DNA of 34,545 bases from Patescibacteria group bacterium (GCA_028286885.1 JAQBQS010000002.1:1-34545); one strand, 5' to 3'. Numbered from the stretch's first letter, positions 15,475 through 23,258 are shown. Numbers and translations: made by a program. Notes: a model not told the origin generated them from the letters alone.

Positions 15475-16863
15475 ATGCTCAAGAAAACACTTACAATACT
15501 TTTGATAGCCGCATTCGCATCGTCAGCTTTTTTCATGCTTCCTTTTTCAGCGTCGGCCGATTGCTTGTCCCTTGACCTTAATGGCCGAAGCGATGCAGAG
15601 CTCCGGGCATTCTTGGCGCAGTGCAATGCCGAAGCCGCACAGACACAGACGGAACTGAACGCACAGAAAGCAAAGTCTTCATCCCTTGCAAGCGACGTGG
15701 CACTTCTTGATTCCTTGATCAAGAAGGCCGCGCAGCAAATCACTATCAAGGACCAAATTATCAAGCAGCTGGGAAACCAGATCGGACAGAAGCAGAAAAC
15801 AATTGAGACCCTGACGGAGAAACTCGGCCGTGAAAACGATTCTCTCGGGCAAATTTTGCGCAAGAAAAATGAGATCGATACCATGACCCTGACGGAAATG
15901 CTGCTATCGAATACGAGAATTTCGGATTTTTTCCTCGATGCTGATAATTTTGAAACCGTGAACAAGCATTTGCAGGAATCCTTGAATCTGGTGCAGGGAA
16001 CCAAGCAGGAAACGTCCACCGAGAAAGCAAACCTTGAAACTCAAAAACTTGAACAAGCCAACCTTCGTAACCAGATCGTAACCCAGAAAAATCAGACAAA
16101 GGCACAGCAAGATGCGAAAAATGAACTTCTCGCATCGAGCAAATCACAGGAAAAAAGCTATGCGCAAATTTTGGCGCAGAAGCAAGCGCAAGCTTCCAAA
16201 ATTTCTGCAGCGCTCTTCAAATTCGCCGGAGGCTCAAAAGCCATTCCATTCGGAGATGCCTACCGATTTGCAAAGGTTGCCTCTGCGAAAACAGGCGTGA
16301 GCCCGGCTTTCATTCTTGCCATCTTGAAACAAGAATCGAATCTTGGAACTGATCAGGGGGGATGCTATGTCACCAATCTTTCAACAGGTACTGGATCACG
16401 CGCTAAAAACGGCGAGGTTATCGCAACGGTGATGAAGGCGCCACGCGACACTGTTCCGTATCAGAAGATACTTTCGGCGCTCGGCCTTACGATTGCAAAC
16501 ACCCAGGTATCATGCCCTGTGAAATACAGCGGCTCGTATTCGGGATATGGAGGAGCTATGGGACCTACGCAGTTCATTCCTTCGACATGGATCGGAGTTG
16601 CCGACCGCGTTGCGGCAGCGCTTGGCGAAAGCGCAGCGAACCCCTGGGATCCGCAGGATGCCGTCATGGCGACCGCAATCTTTACCAAGGATCTCGGAGC
16701 AGCAGCCGGAGGCGATGCCGCTGAAAAATCCGCTGCATGCAAATATTACTCGGGACGGGCATGCGGTGCGGTTACAGGATCATCATCTTACGGAGCCTCG
16801 GTTATGAAGATCAAGGCTTCGATCCAGGCGGACATGGCGATTATCGACGCGGCCGGAGGCTAA
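15475..16863 (+). CDS. Exported coiled-coil lytic transglycosylase (MltB/SLT-like)
   Basis: 462 aa. A signal peptide (about 1-28, ending SASA) is followed by a long coiled coil (about 50-245; KAAQQITIKDQIIKQLGNQI, EKANLETQKLEQANLRNQIV) of the EnvC/PcsB type. The C-terminal domain (about 255-460) is a lytic transglycosylase: FILAILKQESNLG holds the likely catalytic Glu and GYGGAMGPTQFIPSTWIG is the second signature. It would cleave the glycan strands of peptidoglycan outside the membrane, with the coiled coil acting as a partner or regulatory arm as in division hydrolases (inference). TATAAT with TGT extension lies 14 nt before ATG; no SD. Confidence 0.88.
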   Translation: MLKKTLTILLIAAFASSAFFMLPFSASADCLSLDLNGRSDAELRAFLAQCNAEAAQTQTELNAQKAKSSSLASDVALLDSLIKKAAQQITIKDQIIKQLGNQIGQKQKTIETLTEKLGRENDSLGQILRKKNEIDTMTLTEMLLSNTRISDFFLDADNFETVNKHLQESLNLVQGTKQETSTEKANLETQKLEQANLRNQIVTQKNQTKAQQDAKNELLASSKSQEKSYAQILAQKQAQASKISAALFKFAGGSKAIPFGDAYRFAKVASAKTGVSPAFILAILKQESNLGTDQGGCYVTNLSTGTGSRAKNGEVIATVMKAPRDTVPYQKILSALGLTIANTQVSCPVKYSGSYSGYGGAMGPTQFIPSTWIGVADRVAAALGESAANPWDPQDAVMATAIFTKDLGAAAGGDAAEKSAACKYYSGRACGAVTGSSSYGASVMKIKASIQADMAIIDAAGG

Positions 16864-16866
16864 GGC

Positions 16867-16894
16867 TTGCAAAATTCCGGTAATGTGATAAGAT
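16867..16894 (+). promoter_or_regulatory. Promoter TTGCAA-N16-TAAGAT of rpmE2 (leaderless)
   Basis: TTGCAA (16867-16872) and TAAGAT (16889-16894) lie 16 nt apart and the ATG is 9 nt after the -10. The -35 starts 3 nt after the stop of the transglycosylase gene. Confidence 0.6.
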
Positions 16895-16903
16895 TCAACG
16901 ACT

Positions 16904-17167
16904 ATGAAAACCGACATTCATCACCCAAATTACCGCATGGTGATCTTCAAGGACATCACGACAGGAGCTACGTTCCTCATCGGATCGACTGTTGCATCAA
17001 AGGAAACCATGAAGTGGACCGACGGAAACGAGTACCCGGTCTTCGAGGTGGAAATCTCGAGCCAGTCGCACCCGTTCTACACGGGCCAGGACAAGCAGCT
17101 CGACACAGCCGGACGAGCCGAGAAATTCAAGGCACGTGCTGCAAAGAAGACGGTTGCGAAGAAATAA
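16904..17167 (+). CDS. rpmE2: 50S ribosomal protein bL31, type B (zinc-free)
   Basis: 87 aa. [20 protein letters not shown], then [11 protein letters not shown], then [20 protein letters not shown] are the bL31 landmarks. None of the four zinc-binding Cys of type A is present, so this is the Zn-independent type B form. A basic tail ([14 protein letters not shown]) contacts rRNA. The mRNA is predicted leaderless. Confidence 0.95.
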   Translation: MKTDIHHPNYRMVIFKDITTGATFLIGSTVASKETMKWTDGNEYPVFEVEISSQSHPFYTGQDKQLDTAGRAEKFKARAAKKTVAKK

Positions 17168-17180
17168 CTTTGAAAGGGAA

Positions 17181-17203
17181 CCCAGCTTTGTGCTGGCTTT
17201 TCT
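17181..17203 (+). terminator. Short terminator after rpmE2
   Basis: CCAGC-TTTGT-GCTGG followed by CTTTTCTT. The following -10 of prfA (TATACT, 17206-17211) is immediately downstream. Confidence 0.55.
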
Positions 17204-17218
17204 TGTATACTTGATTTT

Positions 17219-18181
17219 ATGAACATCGGCGAACTCAAAAAAAATCCTCGCACGCATTATCAAGCTCTTGAGCTTGAGCGTTTGACTGCAAGGGAACTTG
17301 AAACAACGTCTCTTGCCCAAGAAGAAGGAATGGCAGAACTTGCCGCCGAAGAATTAAAAGCCATTGCAGCCGAGCGCGACGTCGTCGAACTCCAGATCAA
17401 GGAAATTTTGGACAAGGAAAAAGAAGAGGAAGAGTTTCCAAACGAGCTCGTGCTCGAAGTCCGCGCAGGAGCCGGGGGTGATGAAGCCGCGCTCTTTGCT
17501 GCGAACTTGGCGGAAATGTACGAGCGTTATGCCGAGAAAATGGGCTGGTCATGGAAAACCATTGATGCAAGCATGAACGATCTCGGCGGATACAAGGAAG
17601 CATCATTTGAGATAAAAGGAAAAGATTGCTTCAAGCTCTTGCAGTTTGAAACGGGCGTCCACCGCGTACAGCGCGTGCCTGCGACCGAGAAACAGGGACG
17701 CATCCACACATCAACTGCCTCCGTTGCAATCATGCCGATCCGTCAGAAATTCACCGTCGAGCTCAATCCAGCTGATTTGGAATTTGAAACATCGCGCGCA
17801 GGAGGCGCGGGAGGACAAAACGTCAACAAAGTGGAGTCAGCGGTCCGCGTCATCCACAAGCCGACGGGCATCTCGTTTCGTTCGACGGTCGAACGATCGC
17901 AGCTTGCCAACAAGGAACGCGTGCTCGGCCTCTTGAAATCGAAACTGCAACAAATTCGCGACGAGGAGGAAGCCGCCAAAGACGATGCATCTCGAAAGGG
18001 ACAAATCGGTTCAGCTGATCGTTCTGAAAAAATTCGCACCTACAATTATCCTCAGGATCGCGTTACCGATCACCGCATCAAGCAGTCCTGGTCGAACATC
18101 CCGGGATTCATGATCGGCAACATCGACAAGATGCTCGCAGCCCTTGCTGAAGGTTCTGTTGGCGATTCAGACGAGGAATAA
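17219..18181 (+). CDS. prfA: Peptide chain release factor 1, short N-terminus
   Basis: 320 aa against about 355-360 usually. [21 protein letters not shown], the stop-codon-reading PAT tripeptide in [20 protein letters not shown] (RF1 type, reads UAA/UAG) and the peptidyl-tRNA hydrolysis motif GGQ in [20 protein letters not shown] are all present. The shortfall is about 33 residues in domain 1. TATACT (17206-17211) is 7 nt before the ATG, so the start is well supported and the mRNA is likely leaderless. The stop codons used in the window (TAA, TAG, TGA) are standard; RF2 is not present here. Confidence 0.95.
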   Translation: MNIGELKKNPRTHYQALELERLTARELETTSLAQEEGMAELAAEELKAIAAERDVVELQIKEILDKEKEEEEFPNELVLEVRAGAGGDEAALFAANLAEMYERYAEKMGWSWKTIDASMNDLGGYKEASFEIKGKDCFKLLQFETGVHRVQRVPATEKQGRIHTSTASVAIMPIRQKFTVELNPADLEFETSRAGGAGGQNVNKVESAVRVIHKPTGISFRSTVERSQLANKERVLGLLKSKLQQIRDEEEAAKDDASRKGQIGSADRSEKIRTYNYPQDRVTDHRIKQSWSNIPGFMIGNIDKMLAALAEGSVGDSDEE

Positions 18182-18186
18182 GCGCC

Positions 18187-18215
18187 TTGATATTTCAGGG
18201 AAAATCTGATAAGAT
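18187..18215 (+). promoter_or_regulatory. tRNA promoter TTGATA-N17-TAAGAT overlapped by an inverted repeat
   Basis: TTGATA (18187-18192) and TAAGAT (18210-18215) are spaced by 17 nt, 11 nt before the tRNA. GGAAAATC / GATTTTCC (18199-18220) is a perfect 8-bp inverted repeat covering the -10. It could be an operator, a terminator remnant for prfA, or chance. Confidence 0.6.
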
Positions 18216-18226
18216 TTTCCCCACAT

Positions 18227-18302
18227 GCGCGTGTAGCTCAGTTGGTAGAGCATTCGACTGATACTCGAAAGGTCCTTGGTTCGACCCCAAGCACGCGCAC
18301 CA
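18227..18302 (+). tRNA. tRNA-Ile (GAU)
   Basis: Full cloverleaf: acceptor GCGCGTG / CACGCGC, D arm GCTC...GAGC with AGTTGGTA loop, anticodon stem TTCGA/TCGAA with loop CTGATAC (anticodon GAT), T arm CTTGG-TTCGACC-CCAAG, discriminator A. The 3' CCA is encoded (18300-18302). Confidence 0.96.
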
Positions 18303-18306
18303 CTTC

Positions 18307-18342
18307 GCAAAAATCCCATCGTTTAAACGATGGGATTTTTGC
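18307..18342 (+). terminator. Terminator after tRNA-Ile
   Basis: A fully palindromic 36-nt sequence with 18-bp arms (GCAAAAATCCCATCGTTT and its complement) starting 4 nt after the tRNA. Confidence 0.85.
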
Positions 18343-18379
18343 TTCGCGGCGCAAAGCACTTATGTTATAGTAATCTCAT

Positions 18380-19126
18380 ATGAACAACACATCATTTTCG
18401 TTCGGCGGCATGATTTCGTCCGGATGGGCAACCTTTAAAAAGCACTGGAAGTTTATTATCTTGGCATCAATTGCAACGGCTATCATTCAGATTGCGCTCC
18501 AAGTCCTGCAGCGAGGATCGGAACGGGGCGGATCAATCCTGGTGCTGGTTATGGCGATCATTGTCACCCTCATCGGCATCGTCATCGCGCTCGGATGGGC
18601 GCGCGTAATCCTGTCGCTTAACCGTCATGACAAGGCTGATTTCGAAACATTCAAAACATCTGCACCGACATGGCTTCGATTGATAAAAACGGCTATCTGG
18701 TACGTGCTTTATTTCTTGATGTATGCCGTCATCTGCGTACTGCCATTCGCAATCATCACACTGATCGGCGTCCTCACGGCAGTTGATGCTGTCACGATCG
18801 TGGGCGTCATCCTGGCGAGCGCGGCGTTCGTACTCCTCGCATGCTACTTCGGACTCAAGTACCAGTTTATTTATTTCACCGTTCTTGATTATCCGAACCT
18901 GCGATCAAAGGCAATCTTCAAGAAGGCAGGCGAGATTACGAAGGGTAGCCTGCTGAATCTTCTCGGATTCGGAGTCGTCACAGGACTTCTTAACATCCTC
19001 GGACTCGTGTGCCTTGTCGTCGGGCTTGCCGTAACGATTCCTGTTACGAAACTCGCGCAGGCGAAGGTGTATGACTTTTTGAAAGAGAAGCATGAACACG
19101 GAACTCATCACGCGAAAGCAGAATAA
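18380..19126 (+). CDS. Polytopic membrane protein, unknown
   Basis: 248 aa with about six hydrophobic helices: near residues 24-44, 54-78, 108-130, 131-158, 192-212 and 213-232. An amphipathic N-terminus (GGMISSGWATFKKHWKFI) precedes the first helix. The overall pattern resembles the glycerophosphodiester phosphodiesterase-type membrane domain and related permease-like proteins, but I do not see a diagnostic motif. The C-terminus is charged (KEKHEHGTHHAKAE). TATAGT (18366-18371, extended by TGT) is 8 nt before the ATG: leaderless. Confidence 0.8.
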   Translation: MNNTSFSFGGMISSGWATFKKHWKFIILASIATAIIQIALQVLQRGSERGGSILVLVMAIIVTLIGIVIALGWARVILSLNRHDKADFETFKTSAPTWLRLIKTAIWYVLYFLMYAVICVLPFAIITLIGVLTAVDAVTIVGVILASAAFVLLACYFGLKYQFIYFTVLDYPNLRSKAIFKKAGEITKGSLLNLLGFGVVTGLLNILGLVCLVVGLAVTIPVTKLAQAKVYDFLKEKHEHGTHHAKAE

Positions 19127-19134
19127 TTCCAAAT

Positions 19135-19165
19135 AAAAAACCGCTTCCGAAAGGAGGCGATTTTT
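19135..19165. terminator. Bidirectional imperfect terminator
   Basis: AAAAACCGCTTCC-GAAA-GGAGGCGATTTTT, with one mismatch and one wobble. It lies between convergent genes. Confidence 0.65.
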
Positions 19166-19170
19166 AGAAA

Positions 19171-19551
19171 TCAAAAATTGTAGCCGATTTTTACATAATT
19201 ACATATATGCTTTAAATCCTTATCAATACTATCAAGAACTTCTTTTATATCTTGCTTGATTTCTTTTTCTGATTTGTCCGCGAGAAAAATATCTCCATGG
19301 TCTTTTGACCGGTTTGCCTCCAGAAAATCGACACGAATGAACATCGTATTTTTTGTCCTGATCGGCTCCAAAGGAGCAGACTTATCGCGCTGGAAAGTTA
19401 CAACTCGCGACAAGGTAGGGACAAAGCAAATGAAAATGTGTCCTGCTAAAGAAAGTTTTTTGTCAGCCAGAAGTTTTTGAATTCTAAAAGAAATATCATC
19501 CTGTACCGCTTTTCCAAAAGGATCGCAAGAAAATACTGTTACTTGTATCAT
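19171..19551 (-). CDS. Hypothetical protein (126 aa)
   Basis: Soluble, no signal peptide. MIQVTVFSCDPFGKAVQDDI then LAGHIFICFVPTLSRVVTFQ suggests an alpha/beta N-terminal part, and the C-terminal half is a charged helix (EKEIKQDIKEVLDSIDKDLK). I recognise no family. On the minus strand TTGACA (19607-19602) and TAAATA (19584-19579) with a 17-nt spacer form the promoter, giving a leader of about 20 nt without SD. It diverges from trhO. Confidence 0.65.
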   Translation of the reverse strand: MIQVTVFSCDPFGKAVQDDISFRIQKLLADKKLSLAGHIFICFVPTLSRVVTFQRDKSAPLEPIRTKNTMFIRVDFLEANRSKDHGDIFLADKSEKEIKQDIKEVLDSIDKDLKHICNYVKIGYNF

Positions 19552-19615
19552 ATATATATTTGTTTTTAAGTTTGATACTATTTATCATATTTAAAGTAAA
19601 ATGTCAATTGCCTCC

Positions 19616-19643
19616 TTGAAAAAGTTGCAATTCCTGCTATAAT
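19616..19643 (+). promoter_or_regulatory. Promoter TTGAAA-N16-TATAAT of trhO
   Basis: TTGAAA (19616-19621) and TATAAT (19638-19643). The ATG is 12 nt after the -10, so the leader is at most about 5 nt. Confidence 0.65.
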
Positions 19644-19655
19644 CCCATCCTGTTT

Positions 19656-20609
19656 ATGCAAATTTCATTCGAATCAAAACCTCAAATCCGCGACTGGGAC
19701 TTCGTCGTTCTCTTGTTTTACAAGTATGTGAAAATCGAGAATCCGACTGAATTCTTGGAGAATCATCGCGCGCTCTGCGAATCCCTGAACATCAAGGGAC
19801 GTTTTATCATTGCGCACGAAGGCATCAATGGCACCTGCGAAGGAACGCCGGAAGACGTAAATGAATACGTTAAAACCGTTACGAAGGATCCAAATTTTGC
19901 TGACATGCATATCAAGTATTCACAGGGAACCGGAACCTCGTTTCCGAAATTGAAAATGAAAGTCAGACCTGAAATTGTCTCTCTCGGACTTGGACAAGAT
20001 GACATCGATCCTAACCAGATTACAGGAACGCACCTCAAACCCTCTGAGCTGCATTCTTGGTTTGAAAACAAAGAGGAATTCGAGATTATCGACATGCGCA
20101 ATGATTACGAACATGCGGTCGGTCATTTTCCGAATTCTGTTTTGCCAAAGCTGAAGAATTTTAGAGATTTGCCAAAGGAAATTAAAAATCTGGAACATTT
20201 GAAAGACAAAAAAATCCTGACGGTATGTACTGGAGGCGTCCGATGCGAGAAGGCGAGCGGCTACTTGAAATCGCAAGGATTTAAGGATGTCTATCAGCTG
20301 GACGGCGGAATGGTTTCCTATATGGAACAGTTTCCGGGACAGAACTTTAATGGCGCCATGTATTCGTTCGACGGACGAAATGTCATCGACTACGATGGCA
20401 AGAGTCACGAGATTGTCGGCACCTGCCGCAATTGCGGACAAAAGACGGAGAATTTCACCGATTGCAAAAACAATTCCTGCCACGGACAATTTTTGGAATG
20501 CAAGGACTGTTTAATCAAATATGGGAAAATCTACTGCAAAGATCGCTGTGACGCGCATCTGAATCCTTTTTCCAGACTTTTCAAACGCATTATTCGTTTT
20601 CTTGCATAA
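19656..20609 (+). CDS. trhO: tRNA uridine-34 hydroxylase (TrhO/YceA, rhodanese domain)
   Basis: 317 aa. The N-terminal acylphosphatase-like part (LFYKYVKIENPTEF, IKGRFIIAHEGINGTCEGTP) is followed by a rhodanese domain (about 125-225) whose active loop CTGGVRCEKASG holds the reactive Cys, then a Cys-rich C-terminus (CRNCGQ, CHGQFLECKDC, YCKDRC) likely to bind zinc. This order is that of TrhO, which makes 5-hydroxyuridine at tRNA position 34 with oxygen. Confidence 0.92.
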   Translation: MQISFESKPQIRDWDFVVLLFYKYVKIENPTEFLENHRALCESLNIKGRFIIAHEGINGTCEGTPEDVNEYVKTVTKDPNFADMHIKYSQGTGTSFPKLKMKVRPEIVSLGLGQDDIDPNQITGTHLKPSELHSWFENKEEFEIIDMRNDYEHAVGHFPNSVLPKLKNFRDLPKEIKNLEHLKDKKILTVCTGGVRCEKASGYLKSQGFKDVYQLDGGMVSYMEQFPGQNFNGAMYSFDGRNVIDYDGKSHEIVGTCRNCGQKTENFTDCKNNSCHGQFLECKDCLIKYGKIYCKDRCDAHLNPFSRLFKRIIRFLA

Positions 20610-20684
20610 AAATCTTAAGATGGTATAATACTAACCGAATAGTATAATTGTTTTTTCATACATCAAATATAAAGGAGATCAGCA

Positions 20685-21401
20685 ATGGTTCATGAAGAAC
20701 TCACCAAGGAGGATTTCTTGGTTATCAAACAAACGCTCGAGGAATGGGGTTTCGAATCTTATTCCAAATACCACTTTCAAAAAACATTTCGGCGGCTTGG
20801 AATTATTCCCCCTCGCATGCTAGTCGGACGCGAAGAAGGATTTATCTTTCGAGGCGAACGCTATAATGCGATGGTCTGGGTAAGCTGGGTCGAGAGTCTC
20901 GGCCGATTTCGCACCAAAGAAGACGGAGGCGATTGCGGCTGGGTGCTCATCCGAGAAGGCGATCGGAAAAAATATTTTTCCAAGCCGATTTACCGCGTAC
21001 CCAGCAGTTTTGTCGAAGAAATTCTAAGCAAAGCATGGATTGCGCGCTATCGGGTGCTTTTTCCGCCGCATTGCAAATGCTGCGATGCCGTTATGGACAT
21101 CCATGAAAAGTACAAGAATGGGGAACCGACAGGGCAAATGATGTGGGCCTGCTTCAAGGAAGAATTCCATCCCGACCAAAGGCCTCGCTTCACGGGCTGG
21201 GATAAAATCGGTCCCGAGGGAACGCTGCCAAAAAAGGCGCAAGCCTACGTTGACGAGCGAAGGAAGCGCGTTGCCAATTACAAAAAGCGGAACGAGAAAT
21301 TGGGCATTACTCCCGTACCTCGTCGCAAGACACGGAAAAAGTGGAAGGTTACAAAACCCCAGAATCTTATTCCTCAATTATTTACAAGACCTCAGAAATG
21401 A
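20685..21401 (+). CDS. Unknown basic protein with Cys motif; only strong SD in the window
   Basis: 238 aa. The N-terminal part (MVHEELTKEDFLVIKQTLEE, YHFQKTFRRLGIIPPRML) is helical; the middle holds aromatic-rich beta-like sequence (YNAMVWVSWVESLGRF). CKCC at about residues 126-129 with a later C (MMWACF) could bind zinc. The C-terminal 60 residues are strongly basic (YVDERRKRVANYKKR, PRRKTRKKWKVTKP), suggesting RNA or DNA binding. AAAGGAG lies 7 nt before the ATG, a canonical SD unlike any neighbour. Two -10-like TATAAT boxes (20624-20629, 20643-20648) lie upstream. The stop TGA is in the terminator stem. Confidence 0.72.
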   Translation: MVHEELTKEDFLVIKQTLEEWGFESYSKYHFQKTFRRLGIIPPRMLVGREEGFIFRGERYNAMVWVSWVESLGRFRTKEDGGDCGWVLIREGDRKKYFSKPIYRVPSSFVEEILSKAWIARYRVLFPPHCKCCDAVMDIHEKYKNGEPTGQMMWACFKEEFHPDQRPRFTGWDKIGPEGTLPKKAQAYVDERRKRVANYKKRNEKLGITPVPRRKTRKKWKVTKPQNLIPQLFTRPQK

Positions 21402-21411
21402 GGTCTTTTTT
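21386..21411 (+). terminator. Terminator overlapping the 3' end of the 238-aa gene
   Basis: AAGACCTCA (21386-21394), loop GAAA, TGAGGTCTT (21399-21407), then T run. The stop TGA is the first triplet of the right arm, so TRPQ is encoded by the left arm and loop. Confidence 0.8.
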
Positions 21412-21513
21412 ATTTCTCAAAATATCTGTGCATAATTGCTTGCCTAGGATAATGAGGGGAGTATACTAAAAGTGCAGTCGAGGTTTAACAGCAAGTAATT
21501 TATTTTTTAACTT

Positions 21514-21666
21514 ATGCTTATAGCAATTGGCGTTATCCTTCTTATTCTCTGGCTCCTTGGAATTATCGGAGTCTATACTATCGGGTGGTATATCCATATC
21601 CTTCTTGTTGTCGCAATTATCGTATTCTTGATCCGCATCATCCAGGGACGAAATCCCGTAGCGTAA
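21514..21666 (+). CDS. lmo0937-like mini membrane protein (50 aa)
   Basis: Missing from the track because of its length. MLIAIGVILLILWLLGIIGV is followed by a GWYIHILLVVAIIVFLIRII segment and a basic tail (QGRNPVA). This two-helix layout with a central GG/GW-IHILLVIA block and terminal RxxQGRxP is typical of the lmo0937 family. Function is unknown; family members are often stress induced. TTGCCT-N16-TATACT (about 21454-21476) is a plausible promoter with a leader of about 30 nt. No SD. Confidence 0.8.
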   Translation: MLIAIGVILLILWLLGIIGVYTIGWYIHILLVVAIIVFLIRIIQGRNPVA

Positions 21667-21713
21667 CTCTTGTTTAAATTTTTACAGATCGATTTATCAT
21701 AAGACCCCAAGCG

Positions 21714-21733
21714 CGCCGGAATCGGCGTTTTTT
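21714..21733 (+). terminator. Terminator after the mini membrane protein
   Basis: CGCCG-GAAT-CGGCG followed by six T. Confidence 0.75.
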
Positions 21734-21738
21734 GGTAC

Positions 21739-21786
21739 ACCCCCACACCAATTGCAAATCCATGGAGTTGCAAGTGGTGTGGGGGT
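21739..21786. repeat. Long imperfect inverted repeat (19-bp arms)
   Basis: The left arm 21739-21757 and right arm 21768-21786 pair over 19 bp with one mismatch around a 10-nt loop (ATCCATGGAG). The arms are C-rich/G-rich, and the right arm is followed by A and T runs. It is not explained by a gene. Confidence 0.75.
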
Positions 21787-21801
21787 AAAAATTTTACAAA
21801 A

Positions 21802-21839
21802 AAATAGCTCATTCCTCTCTCTTAGAGAATGAGCTATTT
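21802..21839. repeat. Inverted repeat with 13-bp arms
   Basis: AAATAGCTCATTC (21802-21814) and GAATGAGCTATTT (21827-21839) are perfect arms around 12 nt. Confidence 0.75.
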
Positions 21840-21841
21840 GG

Positions 21842-21866
21842 GGGAGCTTCAATTGCAGAAGCTCCC
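21842..21866 (-). terminator. Hairpin at the end of the small secreted-protein gene
   Basis: GGGAGCTTC / GAAGCTCCC with a 7-nt loop directly behind the minus-strand stop (21866-21868). It lacks a good T run, so it may be processed RNA or part of a compound terminator. Confidence 0.5.
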
Positions 21867-22138
21867 TAGCTTCGGGGCACTTTCCATCGAAGATGGCGGT
21901 TTAGATACACCGAAGCAGAAGGAGAGATCTCTTTAAATCGTCCGTCAATCGTTGCCAATGCATAAGATCTTGAAAAGAAATATGCATGATTGGGAACAAT
22001 GACCGTCTTTGCGGGAATCGCATATTCTCGCAGAACGAAAATAAAATGATACTTATAAGGGGACGGGTGAAGTTCTGTTTTGACAACAGGAGCCTTCTGC
22101 CCGAACGCAAACGCGAAAAGGATCAGAAGGTGCTTCAT
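21866..22138 (-). CDS. Small probable exported protein (90 aa)
   Basis: MKHLLILFAFAFGQKAP looks like a short signal peptide. The rest (VVKTELHPSPYKYHFIFVLR, IPAKTVIVPNHAYFFSRSYA) is beta-like and rich in Tyr, Phe and His. No family recognised. TTGACT (22191-22186) and TACTAT (22168-22163) on the minus strand are 17 nt apart and form a good promoter. The leader contains AAACCAACC and no SD. The promoter overlaps that of the divergent EVE gene. Confidence 0.6.
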   Translation of the reverse strand: MKHLLILFAFAFGQKAPVVKTELHPSPYKYHFIFVLREYAIPAKTVIVPNHAYFFSRSYALATIDGRFKEISPSASVYLNRHLRWKVPRS

Positions 22139-22162
22139 AGAACTGGGGGTTGGTTTGAAAAG

Positions 22163-22210
22163 ATAGTATCAGATCCTCAGTTTTAAGTCAAGCGGCATTC
22201 TTGATATAAT
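22163..22210. promoter_or_regulatory. Overlapping divergent promoters (EVE gene and small secreted protein)
   Basis: Minus strand: TTGACT 22191-22186, N17, TACTAT 22168-22163. Plus strand: TTTAAG 22182-22187, N17, TATAAT 22205-22210, then ATG after 6 nt. The two -35 elements overlap by 2 bp. Confidence 0.6.
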
Positions 22211-22216
22211 GAAATC

Positions 22217-22684
22217 ATGAACTACTGGCTCATGAAATCCGAAGCTGATTGCTACTCAATCGACGACTTGAAACGCGACAAGAAAACGTCGTGGACCGGC
22301 GTGCGCAATTACCAGGCACGCAATTTTATGCGCGACAACATGCAGCTAGATGACCTAATTTTGTTCTATCATTCTGGCGGAACAAAAACAGAACCGACGG
22401 GCGTTTACGGCGTTGCCAAGATTACATCAAAATCCAAGCCGGACGAAACGCAGTTCGACAAGAAGTCAGAGTATTTTGAACCGAGAGCAACAAAAGAAAA
22501 TGCTGTCTGGTTCTGTCCTGAAATTTCATTCGTTAAAAAATTCAAGAATCCAGTTACGTTATCAGATATCAAATTCGAGAATTCACTGTCAGGGATCATG
22601 GTCGCACAGAAGGGAAGCCGTCTGTCGGTACAGCCGGTGAGCGAGAAGCATTTTAGAATTATTGAAGAAATGAATCAAAAATAA
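22217..22684 (+). CDS. EVE domain protein
   Basis: 155 aa, a single EVE domain (PUA-like fold). MNYWLMKSEADCYSIDDLKR, WTGVRNYQARNFMRDNM and DLILFYHSGG followed by GVYGVAKI are the family landmarks, as in human THYN1. EVE domains bind modified bases in DNA or RNA. TATAAT (22205-22210) is 6 nt before the ATG, so the mRNA is leaderless. A perfect palindromic terminator begins inside the stop codon. Confidence 0.9.
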   Translation: MNYWLMKSEADCYSIDDLKRDKKTSWTGVRNYQARNFMRDNMQLDDLILFYHSGGTKTEPTGVYGVAKITSKSKPDETQFDKKSEYFEPRATKENAVWFCPEISFVKKFKNPVTLSDIKFENSLSGIMVAQKGSRLSVQPVSEKHFRIIEEMNQK

Positions 22685-22706
22685 AAAACCACTTAAGTGG
22701 TTTTTT
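22683..22706 (+). terminator. Terminator of the EVE gene
   Basis: A perfect 24-nt palindrome, AAAAAACCACTT / AAGTGGTTTTTT, sharing two bases with the stop codon. Confidence 0.85.
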
Positions 22707-22838
22707 ATTAAGCGAGGCATTACTTTTCTTGCGTTATCTTTTTAATAGCAAATCATCCGTTTTTTCTGTATAGAAATTCTCATTAAAATCAAACCTCAAT
22801 AAGCCAGTAATTTTTGCTCAGTTCCTCATAACTTGTAT

Positions 22839-23117
22839 TTATACTGCACTAACCACACATACTAGACTTCCATCGGACTTATGACAGTTATTTTTCCAAT
22901 GTAGAACTCGAAGATTAACCAATTTTGTCATACCTCCTTTAGAAACAGGAATGATGTGGTCAACTTCCCATCCATAATTGCTATTTCTATTGCCGTAGTC
23001 CTCGAATTTTACCCAAGCACCACAAGCATCTTTCTTGAGATTAATCGGTTGACCGAGAACTGGTCGAAGTTTGCCCCATATTGTTAAGAGGTCATTTTTT
23101 GTAAAGCTTGAAGACAT
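22839..23117 (-). CDS. Small HNH endonuclease
   Basis: 92 aa. GWEVDHIIPVSKGGMTKLVN, LRVLHWKNNCHKSDG gives the HNH set (DH, N, H). There is no second domain. Such small HNH proteins cut DNA in restriction, mobile-element or repair settings. The DNA around it is AT-rich compared with flanking housekeeping genes, suggesting acquisition. It faces the EVE gene, with 154 nt between them that holds no ORF I can support. No SD is seen. Confidence 0.85.
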   Translation of the reverse strand: MSSSFTKNDLLTIWGKLRPVLGQPINLKKDACGAWVKFEDYGNRNSNYGWEVDHIIPVSKGGMTKLVNLRVLHWKNNCHKSDGSLVCVVSAV

Positions 23118-23252
23118 AATTTATGTTTAAAACACCTGTTTAACGAGCTCGACTTACCCTGGGTGAATGCATATTGTACCATGAATTTGGCATAATATTA
23201 TTGGAAACTTTCTCATTTGCCGACACACCTTCCATTTTTGTCAAAAATAGTG

Positions 23253-23258
23253 TATGAT
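23253..23258 (+). promoter_or_regulatory. -10 box of the ABC-F gene (leaderless)
   Basis: TATGAT followed by 8 nt and the ATG. The sequence 17 nt upstream (TTCCAT) is a weak -35. Confidence 0.5.

Noticed and set aside
15468-16019. 183-aa minus-strand ORF
   Set aside because: Ser/Cys/Phe-rich antisense of the coiled-coil region of the transglycosylase.
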